A DNA stretch of 18,339 nt from ZC4RG29 sp036381475 (GTDB lineage Bacteria; Bacteroidota; Bacteroidia; Cytophagales; Cyclobacteriaceae). The notes beneath the pieces are model-generated. The model searched no databases, was not told the origin of the DNA, and worked only from the letters and a program-made list of their open reading frames with translations. The stretch spans positions 1 to 18,339 of the forward strand of contig DASVCT010000310.1 in the NCBI GenBank assembly GCA_036381475.1, given 5' to 3'. A program made the translations under genes and the position numbers. Positions 7,457 to 13,845 of this stretch are shown one piece after another; positions within the stretch are counted from its first letter, which is position 1; every line of letters starts with the position of its first letter.

Positions 7457-9081
7457 TGGAAAAAGAGCGGCCCCGTAACGTGAGGCGTGAATTACTCTCC
7501 TATAAGATACGCAAACGATTTGCGCAGTCAGGCGCTCACTTTACTCCGCTGACCCTTGTCAGAAGTATCGCATGGGCCATCGCAGGTGTCATCATATTCT
7601 ACACGTCCTGCGAGACTCCCGAGCACCGGGAGGAACGCATCGCGCGAACGTATTGCGGATATTGTCATGCATTCCCTGACCCGACCCTTCTGGATCGTAA
7701 GACTTGGGACGCCTCCGTGCTTCCGCTGATGGCGTTTCACATGGGCGCTACCAACAGTCGCATAATAACAACGATCAACCCGGCAGATATCGACTATGTG
7801 CTGGCGGCCCTGCCCTCGCGCTTTATTGCCACAGAGGAAGAATGGCAAACGATCCGCCGTTATTACCTGGGTCATGCTCCCGACTCGCTAACAGTCGTCC
7901 ACCCGGCAATCGATGATACCCTATCGCTGTTCAAACCATCGTCTCTGAAAAACACCTTTGAACCCTACGTCACGTTTCTTCGCTACGACACCGGTCGACA
8001 CGAGTTGTACGCGGGCACGCGCCTCATGGATTTTTTTACTTTCAACGACCGTCTTGAACGCGTCGACTCCATGAAGCTCAGCAGTCCGCCCTCGTGGATG
8101 GTGCGACAGGACAATCAGATCCTGGTAACCGCGATGGGTATTATGGATCCCAACGACCGGCCAGCGGGCCGAGTGATCAGCATACAGGGAAAAAAGGAAG
8201 TAACCCAGATCGATTCAATCAAGCGGCCAGTATACTTCGAGTACGAAGATCTTAACGGCGACGGCACCCGCGACTTCGTCGTATGCGGATTTGGCAACTA
8301 CACCGGCCATCTTTCGCTGTACGATGGCCGTGACAACTCGGAGCATGTATTGAGCGCCACGCCGGGTGCACGCAAGACGATTATCCGCGACGTAAACGAC
8401 GACGGCAAGCCCGATATCCTGGCGCTCTTCGCGCAGGGCGACGAACGCGTCGTGTTGTACACGAATCGCGGCGATTTCTCTTTTGACGAATCCCGTCTCT
8501 TGCAGTTTTCACCCGTTGATGGAACGAGTTACTTTGAGGTTACCGACTTCAACGGCGATGGACATTTTGATATCCTGGTAACAAACGGTGACAATGCCGA
8601 TTATTCGACGATTGTCAAGCCCTATCATGGCGTTACGATCTATGAAAATGATGGCAAGAACGCGTTCACCGAGCGCTGGTTCTTCCCGATGCCCGGTGCT
8701 TCCATGGCCATGGCTCGCGACTACGACAACGACGGCGATCTGGATATTGCGGCGATTTCATTCTTTCCGGATTATGATCGCGCGCCCGATCGCGCATTCT
8801 TATACTTTGAAAATACAGGCAATTACAACTTCAAACCCTACCGCTTGCCTTCCTCCACTGTTGGACGCTGGCTCGTGATGGAAGCCGCCGACTACGACAG
8901 CGACGGTGATATCGACCTTATTCTGGGCGCCAACAATTTCCGGGGCATGGGCGCCGGCAATGACGACTACGAATACTGGAACGCCCACAAGACCGCCCTG
9001 TTGTTTCTGGAGAATAAGTCAGGGGACCGAGAGACCGCCTTGGATCAAATCAACATTTCAAGGAATTCAGCAGGAGAGTAA
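7456..9081 (+). CDS. FG-GAP/VCBS repeat lipoprotein with CxxCH haem motif
   Basis: This protein is about 541 residues from the GTG at 7456. A basic N-terminus leads to a hydrophobic segment ending FYTSC (C52), a loose lipobox, so it is probably an envelope lipoprotein. Next is CGYCH (67-71), a c-type haem attachment motif, with Met92/Met96 in LPLMAFHMG as possible axial ligands: a mini cytochrome c domain. The rest is a beta-propeller-like array of FG-GAP repeats. Five Ca-binding loops of the form DxNxDGxxD start at D265, D312, D364, D422 and D479, spaced 47-58 residues apart. The function is unknown; relatives are Bacteroidota VCBS proteins with a haem-type N-terminus. No ATG lies before the signal segment. 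GTG 7456 overlaps the DUF4159 stop; GTG 7480, after the purine stretch GGAAAAAGAG, is the main alternative. Confidence 0.85.
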   Translation: MEKERPRNVRRELLSYKIRKRFAQSGAHFTPLTLVRSIAWAIAGVIIFYTSCETPEHREERIARTYCGYCHAFPDPTLLDRKTWDASVLPLMAFHMGATNSRIITTINPADIDYVLAALPSRFIATEEEWQTIRRYYLGHAPDSLTVVHPAIDDTLSLFKPSSLKNTFEPYVTFLRYDTGRHELYAGTRLMDFFTFNDRLERVDSMKLSSPPSWMVRQDNQILVTAMGIMDPNDRPAGRVISIQGKKEVTQIDSIKRPVYFEYEDLNGDGTRDFVVCGFGNYTGHLSLYDGRDNSEHVLSATPGARKTIIRDVNDDGKPDILALFAQGDERVVLYTNRGDFSFDESRLLQFSPVDGTSYFEVTDFNGDGHFDILVTNGDNADYSTIVKPYHGVTIYENDGKNAFTERWFFPMPGASMAMARDYDNDGDLDIAAISFFPDYDRAPDRAFLYFENTGNYNFKPYRLPSSTVGRWLVMEAADYDSDGDIDLILGANNFRGMGAGNDDYEYWNAHKTALLFLENKSGDRETALDQINISRNSAGE

Positions 9082-9134
9082 ACTGGGAGCGAGAGTATGG
9101 TTCCCAATGAACTCAAAAAAAAACTTAAAAACTC

Positions 9135-9165
9135 TTGCCTGGATATAACTAAATGTTTAGTTTTA
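9135..9165 (+). promoter_or_regulatory. Predicted blaI promoter
   Basis: TTG at 9135-9137 and TAGTTTTA at 9158-9165, separated by 20 bases, fit the Bacteroidota sigma-70 consensus (TTG at -33, TAnnTTTG at -7) with one mismatch. Transcription would begin near 9172, leaving a short leader before the ATG at 9186. The surrounding 60 bases are clearly more AT-rich than the flanking genes. Confidence 0.55.
9147..9162 (+). promoter_or_regulatory. Palindromic operator, likely BlaI site
   Basis: AACTAAA TG TTTAGTT is a perfect 7-bp inverted repeat around a 2-base centre. Its core TAAATGTTTA resembles the TACAnnTGTA operator core of BlaI/MecI repressors. It fills the space before the -7 box and overlaps its first bases, 24 bases upstream of the blaI-type ATG, so bound repressor would block the promoter. 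This supports autorepression of the two-gene unit. Confidence 0.65.
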
Positions 9166-9185
9166 TAACGTAACACTTAGTCGAC

Positions 9186-9545
9186 ATGAAAGAATTAACC
9201 AGGGCAGAAGACCAGGTAATGCAGGTATTGTGGAAACTAGAGCGGGCGTTCGTGAAGGACATCATCGAACAGCTGCCGAAACCCAAACCTGCCTACAATA
9301 CCGTTTCAACCATCGTGAGAATCCTGGAAAGCAAGGGGTTTGTTGGGCACAAGGTCTATGGGAAAACCCATGAGTATTTTCCACTGATAAGCCGTGAAAA
9401 ATACACGCGCTTCTACGTGAACAACGTGGTCAAAAGCTACTTCGACGGTTCCTACCGCAACCTCGTTTCCTTCTTTGCCAAAGAGCAAAAGTTGGACGTC
9501 CGCGAACTGGAACAACTGCTTAAAGAACTCAAAACCAAAAAGTGA
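9186..9545 (+). CDS. BlaI/MecI/CopY-family transcriptional repressor
   Basis: This 119-residue winged-helix repressor has the usual family length. The N-terminal DNA-binding domain starts with LTRAEDQVMQVLWKL and contains the recognition helix region KPAYNTVSTIVRILESKGFV (about 34-53), then the wing with HEYFPLISREKY. The C-terminal 45 residues form the helical dimerisation part. In classical systems the paired membrane protease signals and the repressor is cleaved, which frees the operator. The palindrome and promoter just upstream suggest that it controls its own unit. Its stop codon overlaps the ATG of the M56 gene by one base (TGATG), so translation is coupled. No beta-lactamase gene is adjacent, so the target regulon lies elsewhere or is only this unit. 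Confidence 0.93.
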   Translation: MKELTRAEDQVMQVLWKLERAFVKDIIEQLPKPKPAYNTVSTIVRILESKGFVGHKVYGKTHEYFPLISREKYTRFYVNNVVKSYFDGSYRNLVSFFAKEQKLDVRELEQLLKELKTKK

Positions 9546-11101
9546 TGAACACCCTCAACTACTTCGTTGAGGCCAACCTGTGCCTCGCAGCCTTCTACGT
9601 GCTGTTCCGGTTGTTCCTGTACCATGAAACGGGTGCTACATTCAACAGGGCATTTCTTCTGGGTGCATTGCTGTTATCTGTTGTCGTGCCCCTCCTCCAC
9701 TTTGGTAAACTGGACAATATTCCGGCGGTGGGTAAAGCCATACCGGCATACCTGCTACCCGAAATTACCATCGGTGTGGGTACAGCCGCGCAACCAGAGA
9801 CGGCATCCGGCTCGGGCATCGACGTGTGGAATGGAATTGCATATGCTTATGTCATAGTGATGGCCCTGCTTTTCATTCGTCTGATATACCGTTGCATGAA
9901 ACTCAGGTCGGTACTTCGCAATGCACGGTTGCTAGCCGAGGCCAATGGTGTCAGGATAGTCGCTTTGGACGACCCCGACATGACCTTTTCGGTTTTCAGA
10001 AATATAGTTATCGGCAACCCGTCTGCCTTAAGCGAACGTGAAAGGAATCTTATTATCAGTCACGAAAGCGTTCACGTAAGAAACGGTCATACGTGGGATA
10101 TCCTCGGAGCGGAACTGCTGTGCATCATGTTCTGGTTCAATCCGGCCGCCTGGGCGATGAGAAGCCAGTTGCGGGATGTTCATGAGTTCGAGGCGGATCA
10201 AAAGGCGGCCGAGGGGCACGATGTGCAGGAATATTGCAGCCTGCTGGCCCGAATCGCCCTCCAATCGCAGGGGTTCGCCCTTGCGGCTCACTTTAGCCGA
10301 TCGTTAACACTTAAACGAATTCATATGATAAAGTTTGCCAAAAACAAAATTAGCAGGTGGAAGATTGCCGCCCTCGTGCCTATCGTTGCCGGAGTACTCG
10401 GATTTGTGGCGTGCCAGGATCAGGTGATGAGCGATATCAACACAGTTGCCGAGAACTCTTCCGTTGCCCTGGATGTCCCCCTGCAGGTTAAGCAAAGGTA
10501 TGATGAATTGGCTGGGGCAAATCCAAAAGCCAAGTATGTCATCCTGGAACTACAAAAGGAAGGCCACGAAAAACTGGAGGAGCTTAGTAAACAATATGGA
10601 CTCCCCAACACCGTCGAAATTTTCGAGTCACGCAGAGGCGAATTTGACAACGCTGCGGTCTATCAAAAGACAAAAGCAGCAATGATACTGCATGAGATGG
10701 AGGACAAAAGATATGAGTCAAGGGTTTTTGCAATACTTGAATACACCGACCAGGTAGCCGCGATCTCCAAGAGCACGGTGCGGGAAGGTGAGGTATACCT
10801 TATAGTGGAAGAAACCGCACACCCAAGGGGAGGTATGGAGACTTTCTATTCATTTCTTGCTGAAAACATCTCCTACCCTGCCGAGGCCCGGGAAGAAGGT
10901 ATCACCGGCAGAGTGTTCGTCGAATTTGTTGTAGAGAAGGATGGAACGCTCACTAATTTTAGAGTCTTGAAGGGCATTGGTCACGGCTGCGACGATGAAG
11001 CTATCCGCGCACTGGCTATATCACCTTTGTGGGAACCCGGGACAGTCAAAGGACAACCCGTCCGACAGAAGATGGTCATGCCGATTGTGTTTAATCTGTG
11101 A
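9545..11101 (+). CDS. M56 (BlaR1-like) metallopeptidase with C-terminal TonB domain
   Basis: This 518-residue inner-membrane protein is the sensor-protease partner of the repressor upstream. Hydrophobic helices lie at about 5-25, 36-52, 95-113 and 273-290. Between helices three and four is the zinc protease site: HESVH at 173-177 (HExxH) and, downstream, HEFEAD (213-218) supplying the third ligand. After helix four comes a periplasmic region of about 145 residues, charged and helix-prone, without the SxxK/SxN/KTG motifs of a beta-lactam sensor domain. The last 80 residues match the TonB C-terminal fold (YPAEAREEGITGRVFVEFVV, then a conserved Asp-Glu-Ala helix and W/P-rich end). The TonB end could contact outer-membrane receptors, linking envelope state to the repressor (inference). 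I chose ATG 9545 over GTG 9542 because TGATG overlap is typical. Confidence 0.92.
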   Translation: MNTLNYFVEANLCLAAFYVLFRLFLYHETGATFNRAFLLGALLLSVVVPLLHFGKLDNIPAVGKAIPAYLLPEITIGVGTAAQPETASGSGIDVWNGIAYAYVIVMALLFIRLIYRCMKLRSVLRNARLLAEANGVRIVALDDPDMTFSVFRNIVIGNPSALSERERNLIISHESVHVRNGHTWDILGAELLCIMFWFNPAAWAMRSQLRDVHEFEADQKAAEGHDVQEYCSLLARIALQSQGFALAAHFSRSLTLKRIHMIKFAKNKISRWKIAALVPIVAGVLGFVACQDQVMSDINTVAENSSVALDVPLQVKQRYDELAGANPKAKYVILELQKEGHEKLEELSKQYGLPNTVEIFESRRGEFDNAAVYQKTKAAMILHEMEDKRYESRVFAILEYTDQVAAISKSTVREGEVYLIVEETAHPRGGMETFYSFLAENISYPAEAREEGITGRVFVEFVVEKDGTLTNFRVLKGIGHGCDDEAIRALAISPLWEPGTVKGQPVRQKMVMPIVFNL

Positions 11102-11127
11102 TTCTGAATGGTTTGAACATAATGCTT

Positions 11128-11156
11128 GTAGGGGTGCACGGGGCAAGCGTTTCTAC
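11128..11156 (+). repeat. Degenerate hairpin related to the neighbouring inverted repeat
   Basis: GTAGGGGTGC (11128-11137) can pair with GCGTTTCTAC (11147-11156) over ten positions in the plus-strand RNA if four G-U pairs are allowed, around a 9-base loop. The outer arms GTAG/CTAC match the ends of the perfect hairpin 21 bases downstream, so this looks like a diverged copy of the same element. Confidence 0.45.
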
Positions 11157-11177
11157 GTGCATAGGACGGAGAATACT

Positions 11178-11208
11178 GGTAGAGACGCCCGAATTGGGCG
11201 TCTCTACC
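11178..11208. repeat. Perfect 13-bp inverted repeat, REP-like / bidirectional end hairpin
   Basis: GGTAGAGACGCCC and GGGCGTCTCTACC form a perfect 13-bp stem with the loop GAATT. It sits between the convergent M56 and TlpA-like genes, 16 bases from the latter's stop codon. There is no long T-tract on either strand, so it is not a classical intrinsic terminator. It could still block transcription in both directions or protect 3' ends. GTAGAGACG...CGTCTCTAC palindromes are, to my knowledge, scattered intergenic repeats in several bacterial genomes, so a REP-like mobile origin is likely. Confidence 0.7.
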
Positions 11209-11223
11209 CATAAATGCATCGAA

Positions 11224-12384
11224 TTATTTTTCCCCGAATATTTCCGCCATCTTCTTTTCCAGCGCCGCCCCGCGCAGATTCTTGGCGATAATCACTCCGT
11301 TTGGATCAAGAAGGACTGAAAAAGGAATAGCGGTAATGTTGTAGGTCCTTGCCGCTTCCGATTGCCAGTATTTCAAGTCGGACACATGGGTCCAGGTGAG
11401 GTTGTCATCTTTAATTGCCTGCAGCCAGTCTTCCCTATTGCGATCCAGCGAAACTCCAAAGACGGTAAAGCCTTGATCTTTGTATTTATTGAATACCCGC
11501 ACGATGTTAGGATTCTCGGCACGGCATGGGCCACACCACTTGGCCCAGAAATCGACCAGCACATAGTTCCCCCTCAGTGAAGAGAGCTTCACGATCTCTC
11601 CGTCGGGATTCGGCAATGCAATCTCCGGTGCAGGCTGTCCGATAGCCGTGGTCTTCATCTCGTCCACCATCTCGATAAAGTCGCGCGCATACTTTGAGCT
11701 GGGCAACTCCTTCTTGAGTTTCTCCGCGACGTACAGATAGGTGTCGTAAAACCGGTCGCGATCAATCGACTGATTCTGCAGGAAATTGATCACGCCAAGC
11801 GATGCCGGTTGTTCGCGAATGAGTGCAGCTACCTTCTCCTGCACATCGGCGTACCGATCCATATACTCCTGCTGGATGCTCATCAAAGATTCCCGGTCGC
11901 CGGATCGTCGTGCCTGCTCAAACTTCTGATTCAACTCCGCCGCTTCGGGCGATTGTTGAAATCCGTGGAGCATGTTCGTCGCCTGCACAAGGAAGTCCAA
12001 CTCCGGCGATCCATGGATCTCGCTGACACCGCGCATATCGGAGCCATCAACCGTGATGTCGAGGTCGCTCTTGTAAAGAATAAGGTTAATAGCCTGGGCA
12101 TTGAAAAAGTTCATCCGGTAATAGCCCGGCTCCGACAACGTGATCTTCTTTGAAAACGTATTGTCGCTCCGCAGCGTGACCGTATCCTTCCAGCCGTTTA
12201 ACGCCCCACCGTCGGTGATTTCTGCTATCTCTATCGTTCCTGTGCCCGGATTGAGGACCTTACCGCTGACCGTGACCTGCCACGGTGCCTGCTGTGCGTC
12301 CTCCTCCTGCTTCCCGGATGAGGAACACGTTACGAATGCCAGCAGCATCGCGCAAGGCAACACAATTCCCTTAAGATTGATCAT
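11224..12384 (-). CDS. TlpA-like thioredoxin lipoprotein with DUF4369
   Basis: This 386-residue envelope thiol-disulfide protein has a lipoprotein signal peptide ending LAFVTC (C20), then a Ser/Gly and acidic stretch (SSSGKQEED) that could favour outer-membrane sorting. Residues about 36-125 fit DUF4369, a beta-sandwich common at the N-terminus of such proteins (SGKVLNPGTGTIEIAEI, LDITVDGS). A helical linker (about 130-245) follows. The C-terminal AhpC/TSA-thioredoxin domain (about 248-385) has the redox motif WCGPC (C284, C287) and the cis-proline loop AIPFS (P354). It likely reduces or isomerises disulfides of exported proteins, or serves cytochrome c maturation; which one cannot be told. 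Its ATG overlaps the gatB stop (ATGA), so it is the last gene of the alaS-gatB unit. The convergent hairpin pair lies beyond its stop. Confidence 0.92.
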   Translation of the reverse strand: MINLKGIVLPCAMLLAFVTCSSSGKQEEDAQQAPWQVTVSGKVLNPGTGTIEIAEITDGGALNGWKDTVTLRSDNTFSKKITLSEPGYYRMNFFNAQAINLILYKSDLDITVDGSDMRGVSEIHGSPELDFLVQATNMLHGFQQSPEAAELNQKFEQARRSGDRESLMSIQQEYMDRYADVQEKVAALIREQPASLGVINFLQNQSIDRDRFYDTYLYVAEKLKKELPSSKYARDFIEMVDEMKTTAIGQPAPEIALPNPDGEIVKLSSLRGNYVLVDFWAKWCGPCRAENPNIVRVFNKYKDQGFTVFGVSLDRNREDWLQAIKDDNLTWTHVSDLKYWQSEAARTYNITAIPFSVLLDPNGVIIAKNLRGAALEKKMAEIFGEK

Positions 12385-13841
12385 ACTTCGGTAAGTTTCT
12401 TTGTTATCAATTCGTTCGCCAGCCTCGGGTCCGCCCTACCCTTGGTGCGCTTCATTACTTCTCCCATAAACATACTGATAATGCCCTTCTTTCCCCTCTT
12501 GAATTCTTCCACTTTCAGCGGAAACTCCTTCAAAACTTCCTCCACGATGGGCAGAATCTGGCTGTGGTCCCGCTCCTGGATGAGGTTGAGCTTTACCGCC
12601 AGTTCCCCTGCGCTCTGGTTGGGATTCTTAACCAATTCAGCAAACAGTGTCTGGGAGGCCGCCGTGTGGCTCACCCTACCTTCTTCCACCAAACTAATCA
12701 GCTCGCCGAGTAGTTCCGGGCGCACCGGAAATTCGTCCGCCGGGACCCCCAACTCCTTCAACGCCGACTTGACAGGTCCCATCACCCAGTTTGAAACGGC
12801 CTTTGCGTTCGAAACGAAGCGGCAAACCGCCTCAAAATATCGCACTATATCTGAGGATTCCGTGAGTACATGGGCATCGTACGCCGGCAACTTGTAGTGC
12901 TCTACCAACCGTCGGAATAACTGCCGCGGCAGCTCCGGCATTTCACTTCGCACACGGTTCAGCCATTCCTCCGATACTTCAACCGGGCTGAGATCCGGAT
13001 CCGGAAAATACCGGTAATCGTTAAGTTCTTCTTTCGTGCGCATGCCCGATGTTCGTCCGGTGGCCGCATCGAACAGACGGGTTTCTGAGATCACCTCCTC
13101 GCCGCGCTCCAGCAAGGTGATCTGACGATCAATCTCATGGTCGATCGCACGCTGCACACTGCGCAACGAGTTCATGTTCTTCACCTCCACCTTTCTTCCA
13201 AAGGTGGTGGATCCTTTTGGCATGACCGAAACGTTGGCGTCACACCGCAGCGAGCCTTCCTCCATGTTGCCGTCGCAGATACCGAGATAACGCACGATCT
13301 TCCGGATCTCGGCGAGCAACAGGTACGCTTCTTCCGACGAATGTATGTCGGGTTCCGTGACGATCTCTATCAGCGGTACACCGGCACGATTAAAGTCGAC
13401 CAGCGTGTCGCGTTCTTCAGGCAGGTGAATGGACTTGCCGGCATCCTCTTCGATATGAATCCGGTTGAGCCGTATGTCGCGATCGCGTCCGTCGCCGGTA
13501 GTGATGGTAATGTAACCTCCCACGCAGAGCGGTATGCGGTCCTGCGTAAGCTGATAGCCTTTCGGCAAGTCCGGGTAGAAGTAATTCTTCCGATCGAAGA
13601 TCGTAAACCGGGAGATCGTGCAGTTGCAGGCGAGTCCCATCCGCATAGCATACTCGAGTACCTTTCGATTCAACAGAGGCAAGGTGCCCGGATGCGCCAG
13701 GGTAACGACGCTGACGTTCGTGTTCGGGTCGCTGCCAAAGGCGGTAGAATCGGTGCTGTAAATCTTGGATTGCGTCAGGAGCTGCGCGTGGACCTCGAGT
13801 CCGATCACTGCAGTATACTTCTCACGGATCGTTGCGTCCAT
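12381..13841 (-). CDS. gatB: Asp-tRNA(Asn)/Glu-tRNA(Gln) amidotransferase subunit B
   Basis: GatB is the tRNA-binding and kinase subunit of the GatCAB complex. The complex converts mischarged Glu-tRNA(Gln), and often Asp-tRNA(Asn), into the correct amide form in the cytoplasm using ATP and glutamine. The 486-residue length is normal. Landmarks are IGLEVHAQL (13-21), STAFGSDPNTNVSVVTLAHPGTLP, KNYFYPDLPKGYQ, RIHIEEDAGKS, DFNRAGVPLIEIVTEPD, LRCDANVSV, and EVKNMNS. The C-terminal YqeY-like tail ends with VMKRTKGRADPRLANELI. The first domain lacks the cysteine pairs (CxxC type) that bind zinc in some GatB proteins, as in several other bacterial groups. gatA and gatC are not in the window. Four bases separate the start from the alaS stop, and the stop overlaps the next start. 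Confidence 0.98.
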   Translation of the reverse strand: MDATIREKYTAVIGLEVHAQLLTQSKIYSTDSTAFGSDPNTNVSVVTLAHPGTLPLLNRKVLEYAMRMGLACNCTISRFTIFDRKNYFYPDLPKGYQLTQDRIPLCVGGYITITTGDGRDRDIRLNRIHIEEDAGKSIHLPEERDTLVDFNRAGVPLIEIVTEPDIHSSEEAYLLLAEIRKIVRYLGICDGNMEEGSLRCDANVSVMPKGSTTFGRKVEVKNMNSLRSVQRAIDHEIDRQITLLERGEEVISETRLFDAATGRTSGMRTKEELNDYRYFPDPDLSPVEVSEEWLNRVRSEMPELPRQLFRRLVEHYKLPAYDAHVLTESSDIVRYFEAVCRFVSNAKAVSNWVMGPVKSALKELGVPADEFPVRPELLGELISLVEEGRVSHTAASQTLFAELVKNPNQSAGELAVKLNLIQERDHSQILPIVEEVLKEFPLKVEEFKRGKKGIISMFMGEVMKRTKGRADPRLANELITKKLTEV

Positions 13842-13845
13842 CAGG

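Noticed and set aside
9087..9128. Possible terminator after the FG-GAP gene (TGGGA ... TCCCA)
   Set aside because: The stem is only 5 bp with a long loop, and the following run is A rather than T on the transcribed strand.
9186..11101. A beta-lactam resistance operon
   Set aside because: No beta-lactamase or penicillin-binding sensor domain is present; BlaI/M56 pairs in Bacteroidota have broader roles.
11178..11208. Interpretation as a classical intrinsic terminator
   Set aside because: The stem is perfect but neither side has a T-tract, so it was called an inverted repeat with a possible bidirectional end function.
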